A stretch of 64,000 nucleotides of DNA from Nibribacter roseus (GCF_042662225.1 NZ_JBHSYQ010000003.1:992001-1056000); one strand, 5' to 3'; numbered from the stretch's first letter, positions 7,829 through 17,806 are shown. Program-made: numbers and translations. Notes: generated by a model from the sequence alone, not told the origin.

Positions 7829-8788
7829 ATGGCACTTTTCGGTCTCTTCAACAAAGAAAAAAAGGAATCTCTGGACAAAGGCCTTGAGAAAACCAAAACC
7901 AGCTTCTTCGATCAGCTTAGCAAAGCGGTGGCGGGTAAGTCTAAGGTAGATGAGGAAGTGCTAGATGAGTTAGAGACTGTGCTTGTGCATGCCGATGTAG
8001 GAATTGGAACCACCGTTAAAATCATTGATCGCATTGAAAAGCGCGTAGCCCGCGACAAATACGTAGGCACCTCTGACCTGGACCGTATCTTGCGCGAAGA
8101 GATCATGGACCTGATGGAGGAGAACAAAAGCGGCGTAGCGGCAGATTTCAGTCTTCCAAATACCAATGGTCAGCCTTACGTGATCATGGTGGTGGGCGTG
8201 AACGGAGTAGGTAAAACTACTACTATTGGTAAGCTAGCCTCGCAGTTTCACAAAGCCGGTAAGAAAGTAGTGTTGGGTGCCGGAGATACGTTTAGAGCCG
8301 CCGCTGTTGACCAGCTCAAAATCTGGGGCGACCGCGTGGGCATCCCGGTGATTGACCACGGCATGAATACAGACCCAGCCTCTGTTGCTTATGACGCTGT
8401 AAAAAAAGGCGTGGAAATGGGCGCTGATGTGGTAATTATTGACACCGCTGGACGTTTGCACACCAAAGTGGGCCTTATGAATGAGCTGTCTAAAATAAAG
8501 CGCGTCATGCAGAAAGTCATTGAAGATGCCCCGCAGGAAGTGTTGTTGGTATTAGACGGAAGCACCGGTCAGAATGCTGTTATACAAGCCCGTGAGTTTA
8601 CTAAAGCCACTGAGGTGACTTCTCTGGCCGTTACTAAATTAGACGGTACCGCTAAGGGCGGAGTAATCATTGGTATTTCAGATGAGTTCAAAATTCCGGT
8701 GAAATACATTGGCGTAGGCGAGCGCGTTGAAGACCTGCAGGTGTTTGACAAGCGCGAGTTTGTAGATTCTTTGTTTTCGAAGAAATAG
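7829..8788 (+). CDS. ftsY: Signal recognition particle receptor FtsY
   Basis: 319 aa. SRP GTPase that docks ribosome-SRP complexes at the inner membrane for co-translational insertion. NG domain motifs are visible: P-loop GVNGVGKTTT (123-132), DTFRAAAVDQL (153-163), DTAGR (205-209) and TKLDG (269-273). There is almost no acidic A domain before the N domain, as is usual in Bacteroidota, so membrane binding probably relies on the short N-terminal helix (MALFGLFNKEKK). Confidence 0.96.
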   Translation: MALFGLFNKEKKESLDKGLEKTKTSFFDQLSKAVAGKSKVDEEVLDELETVLVHADVGIGTTVKIIDRIEKRVARDKYVGTSDLDRILREEIMDLMEENKSGVAADFSLPNTNGQPYVIMVVGVNGVGKTTTIGKLASQFHKAGKKVVLGAGDTFRAAAVDQLKIWGDRVGIPVIDHGMNTDPASVAYDAVKKGVEMGADVVIIDTAGRLHTKVGLMNELSKIKRVMQKVIEDAPQEVLLVLDGSTGQNAVIQAREFTKATEVTSLAVTKLDGTAKGGVIIGISDEFKIPVKYIGVGERVEDLQVFDKREFVDSLFSKK

Positions 8789-8796
8789 AAATTAGC

Positions 8797-8861
8797 AAAA
8801 GCCATTTTGGGGCTGCGTTCTGGCTGAAAAGCGGCGCAGGCAACAGAATGGCTTTTATTTT
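8797..8861 (+). terminator. Probable terminator after ftsY
   Basis: Outer stem AAAAGCCATT (8797-8806) / AATGGCTTTT (8847-8856), with further pairing inside and a T-rich tail. Confidence 0.6.
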
Positions 8862-8930
8862 GGGCACAGTAAACCAATTTGCATGGTTTTGTTGTTGCTC
8901 AGCATAACAAGTTCCCATTAAGACAGGCAC

Positions 8931-10295
8931 GTGAAAGTAAGATCGCTTAAAAAAGACAAATACAATGTTATCACGCTGGGTTGCTCCAAGAACCTAGTAG
9001 ACTCTGAAGTGCTCATGGGCCAACTAAAGGCCAATGAATTTGACGTGGCCCACGACTCAGAGAAAGATGACGCCAACATTATCATAGTAAACACCTGTGG
9101 CTTTATTGACAATGCCAAGCAGGAGTCTATTGACACCATTCTTCGCTACGCCGATGAAAAAGAGGCGGGCAACATAGATAAACTGTACGTAACCGGTTGC
9201 CTTTCGCAGCGTTACAAAGATTCTTTGGAGGCCGAAATTCCGCAGGTTGACGCATACTTTGGTACTTTGGAGTTACCACAGCTGCTGAAAACGTTGGAGG
9301 CTGATTATAAGCATGAGCTGATTGGCGAGCGTTTGATTACCACGCCTAAGCACTACGCTTATTTTAAAATTGCTGAAGGCTGTAACCGTCCTTGCTCGTT
9401 TTGCGCTATCCCGTTGATGCGCGGCAAGCACGTAGACCGCCCAATGGATAGTCTGGTGCAGGAAGCTACCCGTTTGGCCAACATGGGTACTAAAGAGCTT
9501 ATTCTCATTGCCCAGGATTTAACTTATTATGGATTGCAGCACTATGGTGAGCGTAAGCTGGCCGAGCTGTTACAACGTCTTTCTGACGTGAACGGCATTG
9601 AGTGGATTAGAATGCAGTACGCTTACCCAAGCCAGTTTCCTATGGATGCACTGGACGTAATGGTGGAGCGGGAGAATATCTGCAAGTACCTGGACATGCC
9701 GCTGCAGCACATCTCTGATAACATGCTCAAGACTATGCGCCGCGGAATTTCTAAGCGTCGTACGCTGGAGCTGGTAGACACCATCCGTCAGCGCGTGCCA
9801 GATATTGCGTTGAGAACCACGCTGATTGCCGGTCACCCCGGCGAGACGCAGCAGGATTTTGAGGAAATGTACCGTTGGGTGGAAGAAACCCGCTTCGATC
9901 GTTTAGGCATCTTTACCTATAGCCACGAAGAAAACACCCACTCTCATACCTTAGTAGACAACGTGCCAGACGAGGTGAAGCAGGAGCGTGCCGATGCCAT
10001 TATGGAGCTTCAGCAAGGCATTTCCATGGAAATGAACGAGGAGAAAGTAGGGCAGACGTACAAAGTATTGTTTGACCGCAAAGAAAGCGGCTACTTCGTG
10101 GGCCGTACCCAGTATGACTCACCTGAGGTAGACAACGAAGTACTGGTGCCGGCTTCCACCAACTATGTGCGTTTAGGGGATTTCGCCCACGTGAAAATCA
10201 CTGATTCTTCTGACTTTGATCTTTACGGTGAAGTGGTTTTGCCTGGTGGCCAAGAAAATAAACATACGCTAGCCGCAGATTCATTAAGCATCTAA
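8931..10295 (+). CDS. rimO: Ribosomal protein uS12 methylthiotransferase RimO
   Basis: 454 aa radical-SAM methylthiotransferase that modifies an aspartate of ribosomal protein uS12. The N-terminal MTTase domain has cluster cysteines C18 (LGCSKN), C56 (NTCGF) and C90 (TGCLSQ). The radical-SAM cluster is C151, C155 and C158 (EGCNRPCSFC), and a TRAM-like domain ends the protein. LGCSKNLVDSE distinguishes RimO from MiaB. The start is GTG at 8931: the protein then begins MKVRSLKK, as in the family. Confidence 0.94.
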   Translation: MKVRSLKKDKYNVITLGCSKNLVDSEVLMGQLKANEFDVAHDSEKDDANIIIVNTCGFIDNAKQESIDTILRYADEKEAGNIDKLYVTGCLSQRYKDSLEAEIPQVDAYFGTLELPQLLKTLEADYKHELIGERLITTPKHYAYFKIAEGCNRPCSFCAIPLMRGKHVDRPMDSLVQEATRLANMGTKELILIAQDLTYYGLQHYGERKLAELLQRLSDVNGIEWIRMQYAYPSQFPMDALDVMVERENICKYLDMPLQHISDNMLKTMRRGISKRRTLELVDTIRQRVPDIALRTTLIAGHPGETQQDFEEMYRWVEETRFDRLGIFTYSHEENTHSHTLVDNVPDEVKQERADAIMELQQGISMEMNEEKVGQTYKVLFDRKESGYFVGRTQYDSPEVDNEVLVPASTNYVRLGDFAHVKITDSSDFDLYGEVVLPGGQENKHTLAADSLSI

Positions 10296-10297
10296 GT

Positions 10298-10337
10298 CTG
10301 TTTTCGGCTTGTTTTAAGAAAACTAGGCTTAAAATAG
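10298..10337. repeat. PAL palindromic repeat, copy 5
   Basis: Starts CTGTTTTCGGCTTG and ends AGGCTTAAAATAG. It begins two bases after the rimO stop. Confidence 0.8.
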
Positions 10338-10348
10338 AAAAGAGGTTG

Positions 10349-10387
10349 AGGCCTCACAGGTACTAAAACCTGTGAGGCCTTTTTTTA
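10349..10387 (+). terminator. Intrinsic terminator after rimO
   Basis: Perfect 12-bp stem AGGCCTCACAGG / CCTGTGAGGCCT followed by a T run. It stands directly behind PAL copy 5. Confidence 0.9.
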
Positions 10388-10430
10388 TAATAGGTTAGTA
10401 ATGTAAGTTTTAATTTGTGCAAGAGAAAAA

Positions 10431-10465
10431 CAGCAATCAGCAATTATCAATCAACAATTTGAAAT
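10431..10465. repeat. Period-7 array (CAGCAAT type)
   Basis: Heptads CAGCAAT, CAGCAAT, TATCAAT, CAACAAT, TTGAAAT. They keep AAT at the same place in all five units. Confidence 0.6.
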
Positions 10466-10537
10466 GCAGTTTCCTGCACTACACCATCCTACAGGAGCTC
10501 TGAGCCGTACATCAGGTAGAATTGTAAAAATAGATTT

Positions 10538-10545
10538 TACCTTTG
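10538..10545 (+). promoter_or_regulatory. -7 box TACCTTTG upstream of bshC
   Basis: Perfect TAnnTTTG match. The ATG at 10547 lies directly behind it and would precede the expected transcription start, which favours the ATG at 10580. Confidence 0.6.
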
Positions 10546-10579
10546 TATGGTAAGCGGGCCAAAAGCTGCTACCTCTTGT

Positions 10580-12136
10580 ATGAAAATTTCCTGTATTGAC
10601 TATAGCACCACTGGTGCCTTTTCTTCCCTTGTGCTAGACTACCTCAATAGAGATAGTAAACTGAAGCCGTTTTACGCCTACTTCCCAGAAATCAGCTCAT
10701 TTTCAGAGGCTATAGAGAAGCGGAACTTTCCGCAGGCGCAGCGTCAGGTGCTGGTAGAAGAGCTGAAAAAACAGTATGAAGGTGTGGAAATACCGGAGGC
10801 AGTGCAGGCAAATATTGATGCCTTGGCGCAAGGGCAGACCTTTACCATTACCACAGGGCATCAGCTCAATCTTTTCACTGGTCCGCTTTACTTCATCTAC
10901 AAAATTGTAACTGCCATCAACACCGCTCGTGAACTGCAGCAGGCGTACCCAGCGCAAAAGTTCGTGCCCGTGTACTGGATGGCCACCGAAGACCATGACT
11001 TTGCCGAAGTAAACCACTTTCATTTATTCGGGAAGAAGTATGAGTGGGAGCATGAGGCCGAAGGAGCCGTAGGTCGTATGTCTACCGATGGTCTAAATGA
11101 ACTTTTCGATGCCTTGCCTGAGCATTATGAGTTATTTGAAGATGCTTATATACATAGTGCTACCCTAGCTGAGGCCACACGTAAAATCGTGAACAGCCTG
11201 TTTGGGGAGCATGGCCTCGTGTGCCTGGACGGCGACAGCCATGCGCTGAAGCAGACGTTTGCCCCAGTGGTAAAGCGGGAACTGACCGAGCAGATAAGCT
11301 ACAAGGCTGTTACTCAAACCAACGCTGCTCTGGAGAAACATTACAAGCCTCAGGTAATGGTGCGTGAAATCAACCTGTTTTTTCTGGGCGAGAACCTACG
11401 TGAGCGCATTGTGCTGGAAGATGAGCAGTACAAAGTGTTGAATGCGGGCCTGCAGTATTCACAGGAGGAAATACTGCGCATGGTAGACGAATACCCGGAA
11501 CGCTTCAGCCCCAACGTGGTGCTCAGGCCGCTGTACCAGGAGCTGGTGCTACCAAATCTGGCCTATATAGGAGGCGGGGCTGAAGTGGCCTACTGGTTCC
11601 AGCTGAAAGATATGTTTACGGCCTTTGACGTACCTTATCCGGTGGTTATGCTGCGGAACTCGGCGCTTTATGTCACCAAACCCAATGCCCAGCGCTTAGA
11701 GAAATTGGGTTTTACTGTTGCTGAGATGTTCAAAGAGTTGCCAGAGCTGAAAAAGCGACTGGCTGAACTGTTAAACCAAGATGAAGTAAATCTGGAACAG
11801 CAGCGGCAGGTAATAGAGCACGCATTCAAGCAAGTAGAGGAAATGGCGCAAAACATAGATCCTACTTTGGTGAAAGCCGTTGGAGCAGAAACTCAGAAAT
11901 CTCTGAATAGCCTGCAAATGCTGGAGAAGAAGCTGAATAAAGCGATTGAAAGTAAAAATGACACCGCCTACAATCAGCTAGCCAACCTTAAAGAAAAGTT
12001 GTTCCCTACCGGTGTGTTGCAAGAACGGGTTGATAATTTGCTAACTTACCAGACCAATAATCCTCAGTTCATTTCGTCGCTAGTAGCGGCGTTTGAGCCT
12101 TTTGTTCATAGTTTCACCATTTTGCAGGAAGAGTAG
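10580..12136 (+). CDS. bshC: Bacillithiol biosynthesis cysteine-adding enzyme BshC
   Basis: 518 aa. It adds cysteine to glucosaminyl-malate, the last step in making bacillithiol, the low-molecular-weight thiol of many Bacteroidota. Family landmarks are TITTGHQLNLFTGPLYFIYKI, VYWMATEDHDFAEVNHF and GGGAEVAYWFQLKDMF. A C-terminal coiled-coil-rich segment runs from about residue 385 to 475. The start at 10580 (MKISCIDYSTTG) is preferred over 10547 because the latter abuts the -7 box. It runs into the next gene with one base between stop and start. bshA and bshB are not in the window. Confidence 0.92.
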   Translation: MKISCIDYSTTGAFSSLVLDYLNRDSKLKPFYAYFPEISSFSEAIEKRNFPQAQRQVLVEELKKQYEGVEIPEAVQANIDALAQGQTFTITTGHQLNLFTGPLYFIYKIVTAINTARELQQAYPAQKFVPVYWMATEDHDFAEVNHFHLFGKKYEWEHEAEGAVGRMSTDGLNELFDALPEHYELFEDAYIHSATLAEATRKIVNSLFGEHGLVCLDGDSHALKQTFAPVVKRELTEQISYKAVTQTNAALEKHYKPQVMVREINLFFLGENLRERIVLEDEQYKVLNAGLQYSQEEILRMVDEYPERFSPNVVLRPLYQELVLPNLAYIGGGAEVAYWFQLKDMFTAFDVPYPVVMLRNSALYVTKPNAQRLEKLGFTVAEMFKELPELKKRLAELLNQDEVNLEQQRQVIEHAFKQVEEMAQNIDPTLVKAVGAETQKSLNSLQMLEKKLNKAIESKNDTAYNQLANLKEKLFPTGVLQERVDNLLTYQTNNPQFISSLVAAFEPFVHSFTILQEE

Positions 12137-12137
12137 T

Positions 12138-12725
12138 ATGGCTCTGAAAGCTGAACTTCGGAAAACGTATTTAACGCGCCGGCGTCAGCTAGGCGCAGAA
12201 GAGGTGCAGCTGGCTAGCCAGAGAATTGCGGAACTTCTCCTGCAGGAATTTCCGCCCCAGGCGGGGCAAACCATCCATGCATTTTTGCCCATCCCCCAGA
12301 ACCGAGAGGTAGACACCTGGCAGATTATCGAAAAGCTACGGGTAGAGCATCCGCAGGTGCAGGTAGCTGTCTCGGTCTCAAATCCGGCAGATTTTTCCAT
12401 GACACATTTTCTGCTGCAGCATGATACTGAACTAGTCATTAACCGCTGGGGAATTCCAGAGCCAATAAACGCTTTGCCGGTGCCTGAATCTGAAATAGAC
12501 GTGGTGCTGGTGCCGCTGCTGGCCTATGATTTACAAGGCCATCGGGTTGGCTACGGCAAAGGATTCTATGACCGTTTTCTGGCTCTTTTACCAAAAACAA
12601 GCCTAAAACTCGGGCTGGCTTTTGAGCCACCTATTGAGCGCATTGATGATGTCTCTTCTAAAGATTTACTTTTAGATGCCGTCATCACCCCAGAGAAGGT
12701 GTGGTTCTTCAATGAGGAAGAGTAA
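12138..12725 (+). CDS. 5-formyltetrahydrofolate cyclo-ligase
   Basis: 195 aa. An ATP-dependent enzyme returning 5-formyl-THF to 5,10-methenyl-THF. Motifs are the N-terminal basic segment LRKTYLTRRRQL, FLPIPQNREVDTWQII, and the phosphate-binding region LLAYDLQGHRVGYGKGFYDRFL. The ATG at 12138 directly follows the bshC stop, so the genes are translationally linked. An upstream in-frame start inside bshC (12093) is rejected. Bases 12573-12610 of this gene resemble a PAL element and encode RFLALLPKTSLKL. The YDRFL part is also a family motif. Confidence 0.9.
   Translation: MALKAELRKTYLTRRRQLGAEEVQLASQRIAELLLQEFPPQAGQTIHAFLPIPQNREVDTWQIIEKLRVEHPQVQVAVSVSNPADFSMTHFLLQHDTELVINRWGIPEPINALPVPESEIDVVLVPLLAYDLQGHRVGYGKGFYDRFLALLPKTSLKLGLAFEPPIERIDDVSSKDLLLDAVITPEKVWFFNEEE
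12573..12610. repeat. PAL-like sequence inside the cyclo-ligase gene, copy 6
   Basis: Starts CGTTTTCTGGC and ends AAGCCTAAAACT. It is in codon phase 1 of the host gene, the same phase as the copy at 54897. Confidence 0.45.
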
Positions 12726-13242
12726 AGTGTTGCTGAGGGTATTGCAGCAGTAGATTTATTTTCCCGTTTCCTGATTTTTTTCGTTTGTCACTGTTCTATT
12801 TGTTCAGCTGATCAAAATAGGCCATGTTGTCGTGGCTTTCTCCCAATCTATTGTCCTTTCTGAACAATGAGGCAAATGCTCCTCATCTCAATGCCTATAA
12901 ATATTGTCTGTAGCAAAGTGCAGTCACAGTGTGCATAGATAAAGATAAATTTTATAATGTTCTGTTAATCAGTTATGTATAATATGGGTCTGTAAGAGTT
13001 GAAGGGTTTGTATTATTGAATGACTTATAGCTTTAGAAGGATTTAAATTTTATAAGTAAAGCCTCTGTATTATGTCAATTTTATTCAAAAGTTACTGATC
13101 CTTTAAGTTTTTATTCATTTTTTAAGGAGCTATAGTAGGAGATACCGCAAATAATATTTATAATTCTCCACACAAACCATTTATATGGCCATTAGGCCAC
13201 CTGTCCCATTCTTTATTTTCACCAATTAACTACAAACAAAGC
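12726..13242. other. AT-rich leader region before the first SusC gene
   Basis: 517 bases without a gene. It is strongly AT-rich from about 12900, and presumably holds the promoter and leader of the first SusC/D unit. I saw no clean TAnnTTTG pair, hairpin or repeat. Confidence 0.5.
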
Positions 13243-16200
13243 ATGAAAAAAACATTACTCCTTTTACTGATGTTGATTTCTACGCTGGGCATTTCGTATG
13301 CGCAGCAACGAGAAGTCAGCGGTAGAGTAACTGCATCTGATGATGGCAGTGGCTTGCCAGGCGTAAGTGTGGTGGTCAAAGGAACCACTAACGGAACTTC
13401 TACAGATGCTAACGGGAACTTTAGACTACAAGTGCCTGATAATGCGGCTACCTTGGTAATAAGTTATTTAGGTTATACAACCAGAGAGGTTTCAGTTGGA
13501 AGCCAGAATTCAGTCAATGTTGCCTTGGCTCCGGACAATCAGCAGCTCGGGGAAGTAGTAGTGACAGCTCTTGGTATTTCGAGAGAGAAAAGAGCTTTGG
13601 GGTATGCAACGCAGGAAGTAGATTCAGAAGATATTTCCAGAAGCCGGCAGCCCAACGTATTAAATGCCTTGCAAGGTCAAGTAGCTGGTGCTCAAATTTC
13701 AAGTACAGGGGGCGCCCCAGGGCAAGGTACCAGCATCAGAATTAGAGGTGTAAACTCTATTGATGTAGGAAGGTCAAATGAGCCTCTATTTGTGATTGAT
13801 GGTGTTTTGATGGACAACTCAACCTCTACTTACGGAGCAGGCGCTGAATTAAGAGGAATGAGCAACCGTGCAGCCGATATCAACCCAGATGATATTGCCA
13901 GCATTAACATATTAAAAGGCGGGGCAGCAACTGCCCTGTATGGTTTAAGGGGTGCCAACGGGGTAGTGGTGATCACCACTAAAAAAGGCCGTGAAGGAGC
14001 GTTGCGAGTAAACTTTACCAGCAGCTATGGCTTTGAAAACGTAAATAAATTTCCTGCCATTCAGCGTAACTTTACCCAAGGCTACCTAGGAGAATATGAC
14101 CCTACCAGCTTTTGGCCGGCATGGGGACCTTCTGTTGCTGAGGCGCGTGAGATTGATCCAACTCACCCAGAGCAGTTGTACAACAACATGGAAAATGCGT
14201 ACCGTACTGGAAAACAGTCCCGGAACTCACTTTCCTTTTCTGGCGGAACGGATAAAATAACGTTTCTTTCTTCCCTGTCTTATCTTAATCATGAAGGAGT
14301 GTTACCCTTCACTGACTATAAAAACTTTTCAGCCCGTTTGAACACAGAAGTGAAGATAAGTGAGAAGTTTAAAACAGGCGCAAACTTCAACTTTATCAAT
14401 TCTGGAGGTTATCGCTATAACGCTGACCGTTTCGGTGAGAGCCTTGCCTACTTCACAGATCGTTGGGATATCAGAGATTACCAAAATCCAGACGGTACTA
14501 TGTTGACACACGGTGGAAACGACAACCCGCTCTTTGGGGCTGCTACTAACCGTTTGAAAGATAATGTGAACCGCTTTATTGGTGGGCTTACTTTTGGTTA
14601 CACCCCAACTAGTTGGTTAGACTTTAACTATAGAGTAGGGGTTGACACCTACACTGATAACAGAGTTGGAACTGCTCCTGGTTTGCGTGGCATACCTGGT
14701 GAAGCAAACTATGACAATGGCTTAGGTTATGTAAATGAATACAATTCAAACTTCAGAGCTATCAACTCCACCTTTGTTGCTACTTTAACCCACAATTTTA
14801 CCAGTGATCTGAAAGCCACTCTGCGCTTAGGCCATGACTTGTATGACAGAAGCACCAAAGATGTTGGTGTTTCAGGTCGGGAACTTACTGTGTTTGACTG
14901 GTTCAGCTTGCGTAATGCTAAAATCATAAGTGCTACACAAACTAATACCGACTATAGATTGATGGGATTATTTGGGGAGGCAACGTTAGATTACAAAGAC
15001 TATTTATACCTTACCCTTACCGGAAGAAATGATAAAACATCTTCCTTGCTTAGCCCTAACAATTCATTCTTCTACCCATCAGTAAGTTTAGGGTATGTGT
15101 TTACAGAGCAGTTTGAGTTGCCTGAATTTATCAGATACGGAAAGCTTAGGCTGTCTTACGCCAAAGTGGGTAAAGATGCCTTGCCTTATTCAACCTCTAC
15201 TGGCTACACGTCATACAGCGGCCTGCCTTCTGGATATACTGGCTTCACCAGAGGTGCTGTGTTAGGTGATCCAAACTTAAAGCCTGAGTTTACCAATACA
15301 TATGAGTCTGGTTTGGAGATGAGGTTCCTGAACGGGCGCTTAGGGTTTGACTTTACCTACTACTACTCTTTAAGTGAGGATCAAATCATCAATATTGATG
15401 TAACCAATACCACAGGTTATTTAAGAGCAGCCGTAAACGCGGGTAGTATGAGAAATAAGGGAGTGGAAATTGTTTTGAATGCCACCCCAATTCAAAAAGA
15501 AAATTTCTCATGGGAAAGCAAACTCATTTTCTCGGCCAATAGAAACAAAGTCGTGAGCCTGAGAGAAGGTTTGACTGAGATTCCAATGGGCTCGCAGTTT
15601 GGCTACGGAAGAGCAACGGTTACAATGAAATTAGTGCCAGGCCAGCCTTACGGAAATATTTATGGGTCGCATTACCTGCGTTACTATGGCAATGAAACAG
15701 AAGATCCATTATTCACTGACACTTCTAAGCCAATGATTATTGGTGCAAATGGTTTCCCGGTTATTGCACCGGCTAGCAGCCAAAAGATTTTAGGTAACAC
15801 CCAGCCAGACTGGATCGGGGGCTTTACCAACACTTTCCGGTACAAAAGCCTAAGTCTTACTACCTTGTTCGATGCCCGTATAGGTCAAGACAAATACAAC
15901 CAGCTAGAGAACTTCTATTCTGCTTTCGGTAAAGCGGACTACACGGCTAACCGTAACGATTTTGTTGTATTTGAAGGTGTGTTGGCAGATGGTACTCCTA
16001 ATACCAAGCGTGTTTGGTTAGGCCAAGGCATGGGACCAGACGGCGTTGACTATGGCAATGGCTATTACCGTAACGTTCATAGAACAGTATCAGAAGAATT
16101 TGTGCAAGATGCTTCTTGGGTAAGATTACGTACCCTTACCTTAAACTATGATCTGCCTTCGGTATGGCTACCTAAAAACTTTATCAAGAATGCCTCAGTT

Positions 16201-16356
16201 TCTGCTACGGGTAACAACCTATGGCTGTCAACCGACTATTATGGGTATGACCCAGAAACAAGCGGAACCAACAGCGGAAGCAACGTAGATGGCTTCTCAG
16301 GCTTTACCTATCCGGCTGTTAGAAGCTTCTTTTTTACCCTTAACGTTGGTTTCTAA
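13243..16356 (+). CDS. SusC/RagA-family TonB-dependent outer-membrane transporter
   Basis: 1037 aa. Outer-membrane channel that, with its SusD partner, imports a large ligand using TonB energy. The signal peptide is residues 1-21 (ending SYAQQ). A carboxypeptidase-D-like regulatory domain spans about 22-105 (GRVTASDDGSGLPGVSVVVK), with a TonB-box-like GEVVVTAL near 104. The plug contains LNALQGQVAGAQI and VRIRG-like IRIRGVNSID, and the SusC signature NGVVVITTKKG is present. The 22-strand barrel ends in an aromatic residue (LNVGF). The substrate is unknown: no glycosidase, sulfatase or regulator lies beside it. SusD follows 11 bases later. Confidence 0.93.
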   Translation: MKKTLLLLLMLISTLGISYAQQREVSGRVTASDDGSGLPGVSVVVKGTTNGTSTDANGNFRLQVPDNAATLVISYLGYTTREVSVGSQNSVNVALAPDNQQLGEVVVTALGISREKRALGYATQEVDSEDISRSRQPNVLNALQGQVAGAQISSTGGAPGQGTSIRIRGVNSIDVGRSNEPLFVIDGVLMDNSTSTYGAGAELRGMSNRAADINPDDIASINILKGGAATALYGLRGANGVVVITTKKGREGALRVNFTSSYGFENVNKFPAIQRNFTQGYLGEYDPTSFWPAWGPSVAEAREIDPTHPEQLYNNMENAYRTGKQSRNSLSFSGGTDKITFLSSLSYLNHEGVLPFTDYKNFSARLNTEVKISEKFKTGANFNFINSGGYRYNADRFGESLAYFTDRWDIRDYQNPDGTMLTHGGNDNPLFGAATNRLKDNVNRFIGGLTFGYTPTSWLDFNYRVGVDTYTDNRVGTAPGLRGIPGEANYDNGLGYVNEYNSNFRAINSTFVATLTHNFTSDLKATLRLGHDLYDRSTKDVGVSGRELTVFDWFSLRNAKIISATQTNTDYRLMGLFGEATLDYKDYLYLTLTGRNDKTSSLLSPNNSFFYPSVSLGYVFTEQFELPEFIRYGKLRLSYAKVGKDALPYSTSTGYTSYSGLPSGYTGFTRGAVLGDPNLKPEFTNTYESGLEMRFLNGRLGFDFTYYYSLSEDQIINIDVTNTTGYLRAAVNAGSMRNKGVEIVLNATPIQKENFSWESKLIFSANRNKVVSLREGLTEIPMGSQFGYGRATVTMKLVPGQPYGNIYGSHYLRYYGNETEDPLFTDTSKPMIIGANGFPVIAPASSQKILGNTQPDWIGGFTNTFRYKSLSLTTLFDARIGQDKYNQLENFYSAFGKADYTANRNDFVVFEGVLADGTPNTKRVWLGQGMGPDGVDYGNGYYRNVHRTVSEEFVQDASWVRLRTLTLNYDLPSVWLPKNFIKNASVSATGNNLWLSTDYYGYDPETSGTNSGSNVDGFSGFTYPAVRSFFFTLNVGF

Positions 16357-16367
16357 TTGTAAACAAT

Positions 16368-17786
16368 ATGAAAAGAATATATAGATTGATACTTCCAGTG
16401 GCGCTTATTGGGGCCTTGGGATTGCAAGGATGCGATGATTACTTTAACCTGAGTGAAAACCCAAATCAGGTAACTGACCCAGCTTTATCTGCCTTGTTGG
16501 CCACAGCTACTCAGAAAGCGGGAGCCAGTACATACAATGTGTCTAACATAACCTCTTATTTTGTACAGTACCTGGCTAGTCCATCACCGTCTGCCACTAC
16601 AGATACTTATGATGTAGCTAATTACTCAGGTACCTGGAACTCTCTTTACCTGGCCATGGCCGACATCTATGACATGCGGCAAAAAGCCATGGCCCAAAAC
16701 TCCAGTGAGTATTTAGGCGTGGCCAACGTGCTGTTGTCATACCACCTAACTATGGTGACAGACTTATTTGGAGATGCCCCGTATTCGCAGGCCTTTAACT
16801 TAAGTACTTTAACACCCAAGTATGATTCTCAGCAAGATTTGTATGCAGAGAGCCTGTCTCTCTTGAACGAAGCTATTACAGAGCTTTCTAAGACTGATGC
16901 CCCGGTTAAACTTGCCCCAGCCAGTGATTTAATTTATGGCGGAGACCGTACCAAGTGGCTTAAGTTTGCCTATGCTCTCAAGGCGCGTCAGCTAAACAAA
17001 GTGAGCAAGACTTCTTCGTATGCGCCTGCGGAGGTGTTGGCGGCGGTAGACAACTCCTTTACCAGCAATGCAGATGATGCCGGTATGAATGTGTTTCCTT
17101 TGCGGAATTATTGGGCCGGTGTTTCTCTTTCAAATGAGGGGAACCTGTTGGGCGGATGGCTGTCTGAGCAGTTTATTGACCACCTTAACGGTACAACCTA
17201 CGACATAGTAGACCCACGGCTTCCAAAGATTGCCACCGCTACTGTAACCAATACCTATAAAGGTACACCTAACGGTGCCGGAAACGTAGGGCCAGCCAGC
17301 AGTACAGTAAAGGATGAAAGCTATATTTCCAGAACTTCTCCCCTTACTGGAGATGAATCCCCTATATATTTAGCTACCTATGCCGAAGTGAAATTTATTG
17401 AGGCAGAAGCCGCTCTAAGGGCAAATGATCGTAACAGAGCATATACAGCTTATTTAGAGGGAATAAGGGCTAGCATGGACCGACTTCAAGTATCTGCTAC
17501 TGACAAAGAGGCTTATATGACCCATCCATCGGTGGCAGTGGGAGCCAGTAATCTTACCCTAGCTCTGATCTTCAAGGAAAAGTACGTTGCTACCTATTTG
17601 AATCCTGAAGCTTGGAATGATGCTCGCCGGTTTGACTATCAGTATAAAGATTTCACACTTCCAGCCAATGTTGTTCTTCCAACATTCATTAGAAGGGTTG
17701 CTTACCCAACTGATGAAATAAGTAGAAACGGTGCTAATGTTCCTGCAGTAGGTGCGTTGTCTGACAAGCTTTGGTGGGATCAGTAA
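16368..17786 (+). CDS. SusD/RagB-family surface lipoprotein
   Basis: 472 aa. It is the lipid-anchored lid of the SusC channel. A lipoprotein signal with lipobox LQGC (C22) is followed by DDYFNLSENPNQV, typical of the SusD-like_2 subfamily. TPR-like helices follow, including YAEVKFIEAEAALR and LIFKEKYVATYLNPEAWNDARR. It starts 11 bases after the SusC stop and ends the first unit, with a strong terminator 25 bases beyond. Confidence 0.92.
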   Translation: MKRIYRLILPVALIGALGLQGCDDYFNLSENPNQVTDPALSALLATATQKAGASTYNVSNITSYFVQYLASPSPSATTDTYDVANYSGTWNSLYLAMADIYDMRQKAMAQNSSEYLGVANVLLSYHLTMVTDLFGDAPYSQAFNLSTLTPKYDSQQDLYAESLSLLNEAITELSKTDAPVKLAPASDLIYGGDRTKWLKFAYALKARQLNKVSKTSSYAPAEVLAAVDNSFTSNADDAGMNVFPLRNYWAGVSLSNEGNLLGGWLSEQFIDHLNGTTYDIVDPRLPKIATATVTNTYKGTPNGAGNVGPASSTVKDESYISRTSPLTGDESPIYLATYAEVKFIEAEAALRANDRNRAYTAYLEGIRASMDRLQVSATDKEAYMTHPSVAVGASNLTLALIFKEKYVATYLNPEAWNDARRFDYQYKDFTLPANVVLPTFIRRVAYPTDEISRNGANVPAVGALSDKLWWDQ

Positions 17787-17806
17787 GACCAATAATATTT
17801 TAACAT

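Noticed and set aside
12573..12610. Treating the cyclo-ligase PAL-like stretch as a proven insertion
   Set aside because: YDRFL is part of the normal family motif, so the resemblance may be coincidental; kept only as a lower-confidence repeat.
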